This document shows positions 9,250 to 21,726 of a stretch of DNA of 64,000 nucleotides, piece after piece. A program made the translations under genes and the position numbers. This stretch comes from a bacterium (GTDB taxonomy: Bacteria; Planctomycetota; Planctomycetia; Isosphaerales; Isosphaeraceae): contig WGMM01000021.1 in NCBI GenBank assembly GCA_016125085.1, forward strand, positions 45,251 to 109,250, in the 5' to 3' direction. The notes under the pieces were generated by a model, which was not told the DNA's origin, did not search any database, and saw only the letters and a program-made list of their open reading frames with translations. Every line of letters begins with the position of its first letter. Position 1 is the stretch's first letter.

Positions 9250-9822
9250 ATGAATACCAGGCGTCGGTTGATCGTCGGCATCAGCGGGGCCTCAGGCATC
9301 GATCTGGGCGTTCGTGTGCTCGAACTGCTCAAACCGACGGACGTAGAAACGCACCTGATTCTCTCGAAGGCCGCGGACCTGACGCGGTCGCTCGAATCGA
9401 AATACGACACCGAGACGATCCGGGCCCTGGCCGATGTCGTGCACGCCCCCGGCGACGTAGCCGCCTCCATCTCAAGCGGCTCGTTCCGCACGATGGGCAT
9501 GATCATCGCCCCCTGCTCCGTGAAAACGCTCGCCGAGATCGCACACGGCATTTCGTCGGGCCTAATGAGCCGGGCGGCCGACGTCGTCCTCAAGGAACGC
9601 CGCAGGCTCGTGCTGATGGTCCGCGAAACGCCGCTGAATCTCATTCACTTGCGGAACATGGTCGCCGTGACCGAAGCCGGCGCGATCGTCATGCCCCCCG
9701 TGCCCGCCTGGTACGTCGGCCCGACCAGCATGGACGAATACCTGACCCAGACCGCAGCCCGGGCGATCGATCTTTTCGATATCGAAACGCCCGACCTGAA
9801 ACGATGGCGGGAATCGGAGTGA
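9250..9822 (+). CDS. ubiX: UbiX-type flavin prenyltransferase
   Basis: 190 residues. UbiX joins a dimethylallyl group to FMN to make the prenylated flavin used by UbiD-type decarboxylases. The N-terminal GISGASGIDLGVRVLELL block binds the flavin phosphate. SSGSFRTMGMIIAPCSVKTLAEIAHG and the GLMSRAADVVLKERRRLVLMVRETPLN block (Arg/Lys/Glu of the active site) are highly typical, as is NMVAVTEAGAIVMPPVPAWY near the C-terminus. The length fits the family. The start is ATG 9250. No ubiD homologue is present in the window, so the acceptor decarboxylase must lie elsewhere. It converges on the SPFH operon with a gap of ~20 bases. Confidence 0.93.
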   Translation: MNTRRRLIVGISGASGIDLGVRVLELLKPTDVETHLILSKAADLTRSLESKYDTETIRALADVVHAPGDVAASISSGSFRTMGMIIAPCSVKTLAEIAHGISSGLMSRAADVVLKERRRLVLMVRETPLNLIHLRNMVAVTEAGAIVMPPVPAWYVGPTSMDEYLTQTAARAIDLFDIETPDLKRWRESE

Positions 9823-9843
9823 AACCGATTTCGGCGAAATCTC

Positions 9844-10797
9844 TCAGGGTTTTGTAATGCTCGCCGGCACAGGCACTTCCGCCCCCTGGCGGATGATCGT
9901 CATGTCCACCGGCTGATCGGTCGCCAGGACGGTGCGGCCTTTGAGGGCGGGCAAAATTTTGTCGATCGTATTGAGCCAAAGCTCGCGCACCGTCGGGCCA
10001 TAACCCGTGCGCCGGGCTTGCCGCAAAAGCACGCCGAAGCCCTGGGCCTCCGCCTTCGCGGCGGCGCGCGCGGATTGTGCCGAAGTCTCAGCCTCCGCAA
10101 CGATTGCAGCCGTTTCGCCCGTCACGGCAAGCGATTCGGCCGCGGCGGCCCGGTCCGCTTCAGCGACGGTGCGTGCCCCCTGGCTCACGGCCGCCTGGGC
10201 TTCTTCGAAATCGCGCCGAACTTCTTTCGGCGGAGTGAGTTCCACCCAGACCACGCCGACGATCCGGATCCCCAGCGCCTGCCGGTCGACCTGCTTCTGA
10301 ACGTTTTCCTGCAGGGTCCGGGCCAGCGTTTCACGCCCCGGTCCCAGCGCCTCGGCGATCGAAACGCCGGAGAGCGTCGAAACCAGCGAAGCTTCCGCCA
10401 GTGGCACCAGGCGGCTTTCGACCCGGTCCAGCCCCGTGCGGGCGATTTCCAGCGGGTCGATCACCCGATAGTCAAGCCTGACCGCGGCTTCCAGCAAATT
10501 GGCGTCGCCGGTGAGGAATTCGCTCGCCCGTTCGGCGATTCCGCCCTCGGCGAACGGCTCAAGCCGGATCTGCAGGATCGATTCGGTGGGAATGGCCCGC
10601 ACTTCCGCAACCGGCCATGGCGGCACCCAGTGCATGCCAGGAGCCAGCAATTCCGGCCGCAGCGTGCCCAGACGGACGACCGCCCCCCGATGCCCCTGCG
10701 GTACCACGCGCAGCCCTGCCGCGACCACAGCCGCAAGTGACAGAAAACCTGCCGCGAACGTCAAAGTTCGCCACCCGGGCCGATGCATCGAAATCAT
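9844..10797 (-). CDS. SPFH-domain membrane protein, HflK-like (third gene of the operon)
   Basis: 317 residues. One N-terminal transmembrane helix (about 12-30, FAAGFLSLAAVVAAGLRVV) is followed by an SPFH/Band-7 domain: GHRGAVVRLGTLRPELLAPGMHWVPPWP, then LDYRVIDPLEIARTG. An Ala/Glu-rich coiled coil follows (~200-255) and then a C-terminal block (TVRELWLNTIDKILP) like the HflK tail. HflK/HflC form large periplasmic membrane assemblies that enclose and modulate the FtsH protease. The ATG overlaps the stop of the upstream SPFH gene by 4 bases (ATGA at 10794-10797), which indicates translational coupling. It is the last gene of the ATPase-SPFH operon. Confidence 0.82.
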   Translation of the reverse strand: MISMHRPGWRTLTFAAGFLSLAAVVAAGLRVVPQGHRGAVVRLGTLRPELLAPGMHWVPPWPVAEVRAIPTESILQIRLEPFAEGGIAERASEFLTGDANLLEAAVRLDYRVIDPLEIARTGLDRVESRLVPLAEASLVSTLSGVSIAEALGPGRETLARTLQENVQKQVDRQALGIRIVGVVWVELTPPKEVRRDFEEAQAAVSQGARTVAEADRAAAAESLAVTGETAAIVAEAETSAQSARAAAKAEAQGFGVLLRQARRTGYGPTVRELWLNTIDKILPALKGRTVLATDQPVDMTIIRQGAEVPVPASITKP

Positions 10798-11794
10798 TTC
10801 GGAGGCTCCGGCACTTCCCGGCGCGGCGCTGGCACCAGCCCCGATGGACCGATCGGCTCAGGCGCGGGCCCCAGGTTCGGCGGCGGGGGCGAATCGCCTG
10901 CGAAATCAACCGAAGGCCCCTGCCAGAGAAGCTTCCAGAGCGGGCTGCCTGACGACAGAATCACAGTCGTCTTATCGTCGGCCAAAGTCTTGTAAGTTTC
11001 GAGGGTTCGGACGAGTTCGTAAAGCTTCGGATCCTGCGCGTGGGCTTCGTTCAGGATGCCCAGAGCCTCGGCTTCGGCCGTGGACCGGATCGCTTCAGCC
11101 TCGGCCCGGGCTTTGGTCAGGGCCGTTTCCCGGTCTCGCTTCGATTTCGCCGTCACGGTGGCGGCTTTGGCCTGAGCCTCGGCCCGGATGCGGCTGGAGG
11201 TCTGGGCACGCTCGGCCCGGATTTGTTCGAAAACCGCTGGCCGGATTTCGGTCGGATAAGAGATACGGCGGATCATGACGGCCGCGATCTCGACGCCGAA
11301 CGACTCGGCCGCGCTGGCGTTGAGCGAGCCCATGACCTGATCGGCCAGGGCGTCGGGCCCCGGGCGGTCTGCGGCTGTTGAGACGATCGCGGCCATCGGC
11401 TGCCGCGCGACGGCCTCGACGATCGCCGAAGTCGCCCGCTCCGCCAGCCGGCTTTCGACTTCGACCGGCCCGGCGGCCGATTCGACGAACCGGCGCGCGT
11501 CCTTCACTCGCCACACCAGCGAAAGGCCGACTTCCAGATTTTTCTTGTCCGCCGTAAGTGCTTCCGAAGGCGGCAGCTCCGCCAGCCGGCCCCGCCGATC
11601 GACCCGCACCAGCCCCTGCCAGGGCGCTTTGAACTTCAGCCCCGCCGGGCTCGCCGAGCCGCCCACGACGCGAACGACCCGCCCGAACTGCGTCACCAGC
11701 ACCTCTTCCGTCTCGCCGCACACGAAAACGCTGGTCACGGCAACAGCGACAGCGGCGCCGAGAATCAACAGCCTGCGGACAATTCGGGGCAGTT

Positions 11795-11798
<4 letters not shown>
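10794..11798 (-). CDS. SPFH-domain membrane protein, HflC-like (second gene of the operon)
   Basis: 334 residues. A short cytoplasmic tail (MKLPRIVRR) and one membrane helix (~9-28) precede an SPFH domain with EEVLVTQFGRVVRVVGG, GLKFKAPWQGLVRVDRRG, LEVGLSLVWRVKDARRFVES and IAAVMIRRISYPTEIRPAVFEQIRAER. The coiled coil (~195-255) ends in EAHAQDPKLYELVRTLETYK, the typical HflC ending before the last strand. The C-terminus adds a Pro-rich tail (~295-334). It overlaps the genes on both sides by 4 bases (ATGA at 11795-11798 and 10794-10797). It is therefore co-translated with the ATPase-HflK fusion and the second HflK-like protein, with which it presumably forms a mixed SPFH ring. Confidence 0.85.
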
Positions 11799-15076
<3,278 letters not shown>

Positions 15077-15538
15077 GCTTCAAGTGTCGCGTGGGCCGGG
15101 GGTTAGATCAGCAGGCCCGGAGTCAGGTGCGTTCGCCGAAAGATCGTCGCAAAAGCCAAAAAGCCCGGCCTTCGCAAGTTCACCAATATACCGCATCGCA
15201 GAGCCGATGCCAAATTCGCGGAATGGTGGCGTGAACACGGTCATGGCGATCGAGCCGGGTTCTTTCTCATCGTTGATTGGCCCAAAGTGCGGAATGCGGA
15301 ATCTGTTTCCGGGCGTACCGGGGTCCAGAACCAGGTGGCAGAGAAATTTCTTGGCGGGGAAACGGCCCTTCGTCTTTCCAGAGGCGTCGATCGGACCAGT
15401 CGCCAGAGAACCCCCGATCGATCGTCCTAAATTCCGCCTCTTGTGCGGATTCCGTCCAGCGAGGATAATCGTCGACAGAGCTCGGACCGATTTCCTCCTC
15501 ATTCGCGAATTCAGGCTGAGCGGATCCGGAACATACCG
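15077..15538. other. Divergent intergenic region, probable control region of the ATPase-SPFH operon and the AraC gene
   Basis: About 460 bases between the start of the ATPase fusion (minus) and the AraC regulator (plus). Frames run through it on both strands but give low-complexity, Arg/Pro/Ser-rich translations, so I do not call genes. The arrangement makes this the most likely site for an operator, but I see no clear repeat or box. Confidence 0.4.
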
Positions 15539-16525
15539 ATGTTTTCGACCTCGCCGGGCTACCTTCGAAGATATCCGATCCTTCATACGACGGATCTCGA
15601 CCTGTCCCGCAGCGTTATGGGCGGACATTATTGCAGGCACGAAGTTCAGCCGAAAGGCAGGACGCAGTTCGAGTCGCACGTCAACGCCGTGCATGTCGGC
15701 AACGCCCGCATCACGTATGTGGATTGCGCCTCGCCACTCTCGATTCGGACGCTTTCTTCGCCTCATTGGAACACGATCTTCATGCCTGAGGAGGGCGGTT
15801 GCGGCTTCGATGCCCGTGGCCTGATTTCGACTGCCCATGGCGGTCAGGGCGTTTATGTGGGTGCCGCCACCGAACTGAAAATGGACGCGAGGCCGATTCG
15901 CCTGCTTTCGATCGAATTTCCCAGGTCGCTCGTTTCCGAATCCGTCGCGTGTCGCGGGATCGATCGATTCATAACCGATATCGACCTGAATTCCGGGCCT
16001 GGCGCAGCACTACGTTCCCTCTGCCGCTGGACAGCGGGCGAACTTGACCGGCCGGAATCGAGTCATGGCATCTTCGGGGCGGATCGACATCTGGCGATGA
16101 CGCTCTTTTCGTTGTACATGAAATGCCTCGCTCCCGAGCACCCTCACAAGGCCGAGAAGTCGTTAGGCCGCATGGCTTTCGATGAGCTGGAAGCGTATAT
16201 CGACAGCCAGCTGACGGAGCCGCTCACGACCGAATCGCTGGCCCGAATGACGGGTGTATCATCGCGAACGATCCAACTCGCATTTCGTGAATTCCGCAAT
16301 TGCACGCCAAGCGAATTCATTCGCCAGCGGCGGCTGGACAAGATCCATGAAATCCTGACCTCCGGCGATCTCCCTTCCACGATCACGGCCCTCGTCATGA
16401 CGTATGGCTTCTTCCATCCGGGAAGGTTCTCACGGTCCTATTTTGAGAGATTCGGCGAAAGGCCGAGCGATACGATGCGCGGCTCGAAACGTTTTGATTT
16501 GCTTCGTCCACCCTCGAATGACTGA
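15539..16525 (+). CDS. AraC-family transcriptional regulator
   Basis: About 328 residues from ATG 15539 (MFSTSPGYLRR); an earlier in-frame start at 15443 would add a low-complexity tail. The N-terminal ~200 residues are an AraC-binding-like cupin region (HVGNARITYVD, FMPEEGGCGFDARG). The C-terminal ~105 residues are the two-helix-turn-helix DNA-binding domain: LARMTGVSSRTIQLAFREF (first HTH), TPSEFIRQRRLDKIHEIL (linking helix), ALVMTYGFFHPGRFSRSYFE (second HTH with the expected G-F-x-x-x-x-x-F-S-x-x-F pattern) and FGERPSD. It is divergent from the ATPase-SPFH operon and so a candidate regulator of it; the effector is unknown. Confidence 0.85.
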   Translation: MFSTSPGYLRRYPILHTTDLDLSRSVMGGHYCRHEVQPKGRTQFESHVNAVHVGNARITYVDCASPLSIRTLSSPHWNTIFMPEEGGCGFDARGLISTAHGGQGVYVGAATELKMDARPIRLLSIEFPRSLVSESVACRGIDRFITDIDLNSGPGAALRSLCRWTAGELDRPESSHGIFGADRHLAMTLFSLYMKCLAPEHPHKAEKSLGRMAFDELEAYIDSQLTEPLTTESLARMTGVSSRTIQLAFREFRNCTPSEFIRQRRLDKIHEILTSGDLPSTITALVMTYGFFHPGRFSRSYFERFGERPSDTMRGSKRFDLLRPPSND

Positions 16526-17005
16526 CGAGCGCCATCGCGATCGCCGCGAAAAACTGGACGGACCGGCCCGGATTTTGCCGCATTGGAGTTTCGAAACGAA
16601 CGAAAGACACGACGAAAAGCCGGCATCGATCGAATGCGACGGCATCCGTTCCGGTGGATTCAACGAACTGCACCCGGAACGTGCGTGCGCAAACCAGCCC
16701 ATACACCACAAGCAGCTTAATCTGGCCAGATCACGCCGAACCGCATTTCGTTTTTTGGATACGAATATTGCGCAAACCGCATATCCTCCTGAAAAATCCA
16801 ATCTTATGATTTCGACGGTATTCCTCGCACTCGACTGAATCACGAGACGAAGCCGAACGGATTCAGCGATCCTCGAGGAACCAGCGCTTCAGGATTTCGT
16901 TTTCGGGCAAAATTCCGAGATCACGATCCGGAAATCCTGAAACGAACGGAAAAATCCCATCGCAACACGTTTGCGCAACACGAATATCGACCAGGAGTTT
17001 TGGCA
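16526..17005. other. Intergenic region upstream of the FG-GAP protein gene
   Basis: About 480 bases. Frames here encode only short Arg/Ser-rich translations on both strands. AT-richer stretches around 16740-16835 and an AGGAG at 16994-16998 before ATG 17006 suggest that the promoter and leader of the downstream gene occupy the right half. No RNA gene or repeat seen. Confidence 0.4.
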
Positions 17006-19588
17006 ATGTCTCGTATGATCAAGAAGCGCCGTTCGTTCTTCGCCGCCATCGAAACCATGGAACGGCGTCAGGTTCTCTCGAGCGTCCCCGTGTTGATGAC
17101 CGACGGCAGCCTGGCCAGCCAGCCCACCTGGGGCCAGACCCCCTCGGTGCCGATCGATCAGACCGCGAACTCGTTCTTCTCAGCCGAGAGCGTGATCACC
17201 ACGGACATTTACGGCAATCCGATCGACTTCGACAGGGACGGCTTCGCTGACCTGCTCGAAACCGGAAACGCTGATTCCTACGTCGGTTACGGCACCCACA
17301 CCTCGATGGACAGCGCAGCCAGTCGCGGCACGTTCGGCAAGGTCGCATTCGGCGGGCCCAACGGGCCCGTCTTCTCCGACAAAGGCACGCAGGCGGTCGG
17401 CAGCGTGACGGTGCAAACGACCGGCAGCCTGCAGGCCGTCGCGGACCTGAACGGCGACGGTTATCAGGACATTCTCACCACGGTTTCGAACAGTGCGACC
17501 GCCGGTTCGGGCTTTCATATGGAACAGTGGATTTTCGATCCGCAACAGCGCACGTTCGCCAAAACCGCTTTGCCGACCACCATTCAGGGCTGGGCCAATA
17601 AAACGGGCCAGATGACGCTGGGTGACGTCACCGGCGACGGTGTTCCCGACCTGGTCACCCAGAACTTTTCCACCACCCCGGTGGCATATCCCCAGAACTC
17701 GTCCTCATTGGTGTTTCCGATGACCGGATTTCAGGTTTTCGCCGGGGTCACTTCGGGCGGTGCCTGGAGGGGTGATTTCGCCGCTACGCCGACATCGACG
17801 CTGACGCTCAGGCAGCCCAGCGCGGACTGGGGCGTCGTTGAGTCCGGCTCGAACTCTGGCCAGGTAGCTGCCCCCTACGGCTCCGTTTCGGTCATCAATT
17901 CGGTTCTGGCAGACTTCAACGGCGACGGCAACCTCGATCTCGCCATCCCTGAAGCCGATGGCGTGACCGTCTTCCCCAACCCCGGCAATGGCGTGTTCGT
18001 ACAGGCCAGCGGCGTGTTCGCCCCGAGTGCCGGCGCGGCCAACGGCCTGAACCTGGTCGCCGGCGATGTCAATAACGACGGCAAGATCGACCTGGCTTCG
18101 AGCCCGAATTATGTCTCGCAGTGGCTGAAGCGATCACCTTCGGATTCATTCACCGTCTGGGCGGCCTCTTCGGCTCCGATCAGCGTGTACATGAACACGA
18201 CACCCGCCGGCGGGCCGATCGGCTTCACGACGAACGCCGTGAACGCTTTCGAAACGCAGTCGGGCTGGAACGGCACGATCGCTCTGGCGGATTTCAACGG
18301 CGACGGCAACCTGGATATCGCCGTGGCCAGTGGCAGCAACCAGGCAAGACTTTACGGCATCGTCGCAGGTGACGGCACGGGCCATTTCGGCGCGCTTCGC
18401 CAGTATCTCGGCTACAGCGACTCGGCGGATGGATATGACAACTCTTATCAACGGGCCATCGATTTCCTGGCCGTCTCCGACTTCAATCACGACGGCCAGG
18501 TGGACATCGTCGTAACGGCCGTGAACATCGGACCGGCTGGAACCGAGCCGGCCCCGCCCAATTATCCGAACAACCCGGCGGTCGGCATTACCGGCATCTC
18601 GTATAACCGCACCTTCGCGGCACCGGGGGTCGATCCGCAGTCACTCACGGCCTATGTCGGTCAGTCATTCGCCGGGCAATTGACGGCGACGGGCGGCGAC
18701 GCTTCGAAGCCTTACGTTTTCAGCCTGAACCCGCGCAGCGTGCCGCTGCCGCCAGGCATGTCGCTGAGCCCCTCCGGCCAGTTGACCGGAACTCCGGGCG
18801 TAAGCGGCCCGTTTCAGCTTACGATCGACATCGTGCAGCCCAATGGCCCGCGCGGCACTTCCTATCTCTATCTGAACGTCGTGACTCCTCAGCAATCGGC
18901 GATCCTTCCGGGAATCATGCCGAACGCCGTGGCGGGCCTGGAATTCCGCCAGCAGTTGACGGCCACGCTCGGCCCCGCGACATGGGCACTCACGGGCGGC
19001 GCATTGCCGACAGGCCTGACGCTCACCGCGGACGGCCTGATCTCCGGCACGCCTTTAGCCACAGGCTCTTACGCTTTTACGGTTCTGGGCACCGGGGCTG
19101 GATTTCAGTCCGTCATGAACTACGAGCTGCAGGTGCAAGCCGCGGCCGCTCCGGTGGTGACGGGCCTTGCTCGCTACGGCTATCACCAGCAACCGTCGAT
19201 TCTCGTCGTCTCGTTCAGCCAGGACATGGACTCGCAATCGGCCAGCCGGTTGTCGAACTATCTGCTGGTCAGCGCGGGCAGGGACGGGCGGTTCGGTACG
19301 CGTGACGACCGTGGCGTGCCACTCGCCTCGGCCATTTACGACACATCGACGCGAACCGTGACGCTCAGCCCGGCCTCGAGAACCTTGCCGCTGCACCAGC
19401 TTTACCGGCTGACGATCACCGGGAACCCGGCCGCCGGGGTCAAAAACACTTCGGACGTGTTTCTGGGCGGGCAAGGCGTGGGCCTTCCCGGCACGAACTA
19501 CGTGCGTGATTTCACGGGGGCGGGAATTCTCGCCGGCCCGAACGCCCTGATCCGATCGGTACGGCCGAAGACGATCAAGAAGCGTTGA
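17006..19588 (+). CDS. Exported FG-GAP/VCBS repeat protein with Ig-like domains
   Basis: 860 residues from ATG 17006, eight bases after an AGGAG; the TTG at 17000 is less likely. The N-terminus has a basic patch and then FFAAIETMERRQVLSS, resembling the motif that marks many large exported planctomycete proteins. Seven FG-GAP-type calcium-binding loops follow, of pattern D-x-[N/D]-x-D-G-x-x-D: DFDRDGFADLL, DLNGDGYQDIL, DVTGDGVPDLV, DFNGDGNLDLA, DVNNDGKIDLA, DFNGDGNLDIA and DFNHDGQVDIV. They suggest a beta-propeller. Two putative Ig domains of the He_PIG type are next (LPPGMSLSPSGQLTGTP and LPTGLTLTADGLISGTP), then a C-terminal SbsA-like beta domain (SFSQDMDSQSASRLSNYLL). Probably a surface or adhesion protein; ligand unknown. 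Confidence 0.82.
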   Translation: MSRMIKKRRSFFAAIETMERRQVLSSVPVLMTDGSLASQPTWGQTPSVPIDQTANSFFSAESVITTDIYGNPIDFDRDGFADLLETGNADSYVGYGTHTSMDSAASRGTFGKVAFGGPNGPVFSDKGTQAVGSVTVQTTGSLQAVADLNGDGYQDILTTVSNSATAGSGFHMEQWIFDPQQRTFAKTALPTTIQGWANKTGQMTLGDVTGDGVPDLVTQNFSTTPVAYPQNSSSLVFPMTGFQVFAGVTSGGAWRGDFAATPTSTLTLRQPSADWGVVESGSNSGQVAAPYGSVSVINSVLADFNGDGNLDLAIPEADGVTVFPNPGNGVFVQASGVFAPSAGAANGLNLVAGDVNNDGKIDLASSPNYVSQWLKRSPSDSFTVWAASSAPISVYMNTTPAGGPIGFTTNAVNAFETQSGWNGTIALADFNGDGNLDIAVASGSNQARLYGIVAGDGTGHFGALRQYLGYSDSADGYDNSYQRAIDFLAVSDFNHDGQVDIVVTAVNIGPAGTEPAPPNYPNNPAVGITGISYNRTFAAPGVDPQSLTAYVGQSFAGQLTATGGDASKPYVFSLNPRSVPLPPGMSLSPSGQLTGTPGVSGPFQLTIDIVQPNGPRGTSYLYLNVVTPQQSAILPGIMPNAVAGLEFRQQLTATLGPATWALTGGALPTGLTLTADGLISGTPLATGSYAFTVLGTGAGFQSVMNYELQVQAAAAPVVTGLARYGYHQQPSILVVSFSQDMDSQSASRLSNYLLVSAGRDGRFGTRDDRGVPLASAIYDTSTRTVTLSPASRTLPLHQLYRLTITGNPAAGVKNTSDVFLGGQGVGLPGTNYVRDFTGAGILAGPNALIRSVRPKTIKKR

Positions 19589-19785
19589 TCGGCTTGAGTG
19601 AACCGGCCCCTATCGTCCACCGGAAGCAAGGAGGATCGGGGCCGTATTGCCGCGAATTTCGTTCGAAATTACGACGCTTCGCAACCGCGCAAGCGACTGC
19701 GTTCGAATTCGTAGATGCCGGCGCAGGATTCGTAAACCATCCCGCTGCTCCCAGCCGCAACGAGTCGCAAGATTCGGGCGATTTT

Positions 19786-20424
19786 TCAGATCCGCCGTTC
19801 CAGCAGGTAAACGCTTTCATGAGCGTCACGGGCTGTTCTCAAGTCGACGATCGGAGAGCGTTCCAATAGCGCAATCACATGCGATTTGTCATACAGGGCA
19901 TGCACTTGCGCGGCATCGACGGAAAACGGAGGGCCGGTCATCGAGGCCGGGTCGTAGTCGAAGCTCACGATCAGCTGCGGTGCGGCTCGCGTGATCTCCA
20001 CCAAGTGGGCCGCATACTTTTCACGCATGGTTTCCGGCAGTGCGACCAGCGCCGCACGGTCGTAGACGGCGTCGACTTCGCCGAGGATTTCGGCCGAAAG
20101 GTCGAACACATCGCCCTGATAGATCACCAGCCCCGGCACGGCATGACGCACGAGCTGACCGACCTGGCTGACTTCGGGCGTCATCTCCAGGCCTTCGAAA
20201 AATTGTGTCACGGCGATGGGAGAAAGTTCGTTACCTGAAACCCGGAAGCCCTGATCCACCAGCCAGATGAGGTCGGCCGTCTTGCCGCAGAGGGGGACGA
20301 AAACGCGTGCCCCGGGGTTGAGCTTCAGCCTGCTGGCGTAGCACGTAAGTCTTTCGTTCGGCTTGCCTTCATGGAATGCGGTTTCGTCGCGCTGCCATTT
20401 GCCATGCCAGAAATCAGGTTCCAT
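19786..20424 (-). CDS. tpm: Thiopurine S-methyltransferase family protein
   Basis: About 212 residues. A SAM-dependent methyltransferase of the TPMT family, acting on thiol, selenium or tellurium compounds in bacteria. Typical blocks are MEPDFWHGKWQRDETAFHEG at the start, RVFVPLCGKTADLIWLVDQG (motif I, SAM binding), VSGNELSPIAVTQFF, YQGDVFDLSAE, DAVYDRAALVALPETMR and the late RSPIVDLRTARDAHESVYLLER. The family's N-terminal signature (M-x-x-x-F-W-x-x-x-W) decides for ATG 20424 over the in-frame start 57 bases upstream. Monocistronic; it converges on the FG-GAP gene. Confidence 0.88.
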   Translation of the reverse strand: MEPDFWHGKWQRDETAFHEGKPNERLTCYASRLKLNPGARVFVPLCGKTADLIWLVDQGFRVSGNELSPIAVTQFFEGLEMTPEVSQVGQLVRHAVPGLVIYQGDVFDLSAEILGEVDAVYDRAALVALPETMREKYAAHLVEITRAAPQLIVSFDYDPASMTGPPFSVDAAQVHALYDKSHVIALLERSPIVDLRTARDAHESVYLLERRI

Positions 20425-20826
20425 CGTCGGTCTCTTGCTCCACGGGTTCGCTGATTCAGGCGACAGGCGCCGGTCGTGCATGCATCATGCGGAACCGGCA
20501 GGGAAAAGTCGAGCGATCGAGGGCCGATTCGTGGCGCATTCACCGGATCGATACCGCCGAACGGATTTCGGAATCGACTTGACTCCGCCATGCGGTTCAT
20601 GATTAATTGAGTGACGACTCGCGTTGTCCGCAAGGAAACGCCCGAAACTGGATCAAACCGCCGCGCAGAGATTCTTCTCTTCGCGCAAGGCCTGAACCTG
20701 GGGGCGTTTCCGTGACTGATCGCCGTCTTTCGCCGCACAACCTTCCGCTGACCGGACTCCGACGGGCAGGTATCAAGGCCCTGCCCTTTGGCGTTCTTCG
20801 TACGTTTTCCCCCAAGGCCAGCCCGG
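20425..20826. other. Divergent intergenic region
   Basis: About 400 bases between tpm (minus) and the small membrane protein (plus). A TTGACT near 20579 followed 17 bases later by ATTAAT could be a sigma-70-type promoter on the plus strand, which would serve the 20.8-22.1 kb cluster. This is weak evidence. No coding frame is supported. Confidence 0.35.
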
Positions 20827-21132
20827 ATGCTTCTCAAGAAACTTCTGTTTCTGTCGCTCCCGCTGGTGATCGTCTACATGCGAAGCGCGACGGCTCAGCA
20901 GGCCATGCGCTGGCTGTTTCGAGGCGTCGTTCCCAAAGACGGCACGCTGGGCAAGGTTCTCAGCGAGTTGCGCGAACCGCCGGATCATCCGGGCGGTGCG
21001 GCTCAAGCCAGCCCGGTACGACGCAAGTCGACGGCCGCGCGCATCGCCGACAACTGGCCAGTGCTGCTGGCGTTCATCGCCGGGGTGGCCGTGACGGCCA
21101 TTCTCATGGCACGCCTTGCACGACCCGAATGA
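20827..21132 (+). CDS. Small two-helix membrane protein next to the tatA cluster
   Basis: 101 residues from ATG 20827 (MLLKKLLFLSLPLVIVYM). There is one hydrophobic segment at the N-terminus (~5-17) and one at the C-terminus (WPVLLAFIAGVAVTAILMARL). A polar, charged ~45-residue loop lies between them (KDGTLGKVLSELREPPDHPGG). No family is recognised. It lies ~115 bases upstream of the first TatA gene on the same strand, so it may belong to that unit. Composition and codon use match the neighbours, which supports a real gene. Confidence 0.55.
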   Translation: MLLKKLLFLSLPLVIVYMRSATAQQAMRWLFRGVVPKDGTLGKVLSELREPPDHPGGAAQASPVRRKSTAARIADNWPVLLAFIAGVAVTAILMARLARPE

Positions 21133-21246
21133 CATCGACCGATTTCCCGGCCTGGTTCGGATCCGAATCACGATCCGAAGCGGTCCGTTCCGTGTTTCCG
21201 CCGCGTATCTGACCGCTGCGTGGCCAACCCCCTGGAGCTGCTGAAC

Positions 21247-21462
21247 ATGCTCGCGTTTCTTCCCAACCTTGGTGCACCCGAACTGCTCATCATCGGCGCG
21301 ATCGCCCTGCTGATCTTCGGCAACCGTCTGCCCAGCGTGGCCCGGTCGGTCGGCAAGAGCCTTGTCGAATTCAAGAAGGGCATGAACGAGATCGAAGAGG
21401 AAGTGAAGCAGGCCGGATCGGTCGAGAACAAGAAGACCGAAAAAAGCGAGACGAACGTTTGA
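21247..21462 (+). CDS. tatA: TatA-type twin-arginine translocase subunit (first copy)
   Basis: 71 residues from ATG 21247, preceded by GGAG; a GTG at 21220 is the alternative start. The layout is classical TatA: a short periplasmic end, a hydrophobic helix (APELLIIGAIALLIFG), the conserved FGNRLPSVARSVGKSL hinge with F-G and an amphipathic helix, then LVEFKKGMNEIEEEV and a Lys/Glu-rich tail. TatA protomers cluster around TatBC to let folded proteins cross the membrane. Several exported proteins in this window have Tat-like signals (for example at 55029 and 56463). No tatC is present in the window. Confidence 0.88.
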   Translation: MLAFLPNLGAPELLIIGAIALLIFGNRLPSVARSVGKSLVEFKKGMNEIEEEVKQAGSVENKKTEKSETNV

Positions 21463-21514
21463 CGATATTCGTCGTTCCGGAACCGCAAGCATGGCGTCAC
21501 CAGGGATCAGTTTC

Positions 21515-21649
21515 ATGTCGATCGCTCTGATTCCGCTGCTGATTCTGGGCGTCGTCCTGATATCGGTCCTGCCGTGGGCGATTCGCACAATCGGCGATAC
21601 TTTCGACGAAATCCGCAGCGAGAAGTCGAAAGACCGGCCCGAAGACTGA
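21515..21649 (+). CDS. 44-residue single-helix membrane protein between two tatA genes
   Basis: A very short open frame: one strongly hydrophobic segment (ALIPLLILGVVLISVLPWAI), then IRTIGDTFDEIRSEKSKD, a probable amphipathic charged helix, ending DRPED. The shape is that of a reduced TatA protein, with the hydrophobic helix at the N-terminus and a charged helix after it. It lacks the F-G hinge of real TatA, so homology is not certain. Its position, 52 bases after one tatA and 77 before another, all on the plus strand, supports a real gene. The ribosome binding site is weak (GGGA). Confidence 0.55.
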   Translation: MSIALIPLLILGVVLISVLPWAIRTIGDTFDEIRSEKSKDRPED

Positions 21650-21726
21650 CTCGCGAACTTCCTTCAGGCTTCACCTTCGCGCGTTCGTTCGTCGATGCCC
21701 TGGCATATTGACGGAGTCATTCCAGA

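Noticed and set aside
19598..19644. Terminator after the FG-GAP gene
   Set aside because: A cggcccc/ggggccg stem exists, but its loop is about 33 bases and there is no T-run.
20773..21588. 271-residue minus-strand frame across the first tatA
   Set aside because: TatA on the plus strand is unmistakable, and the antisense product has no family.
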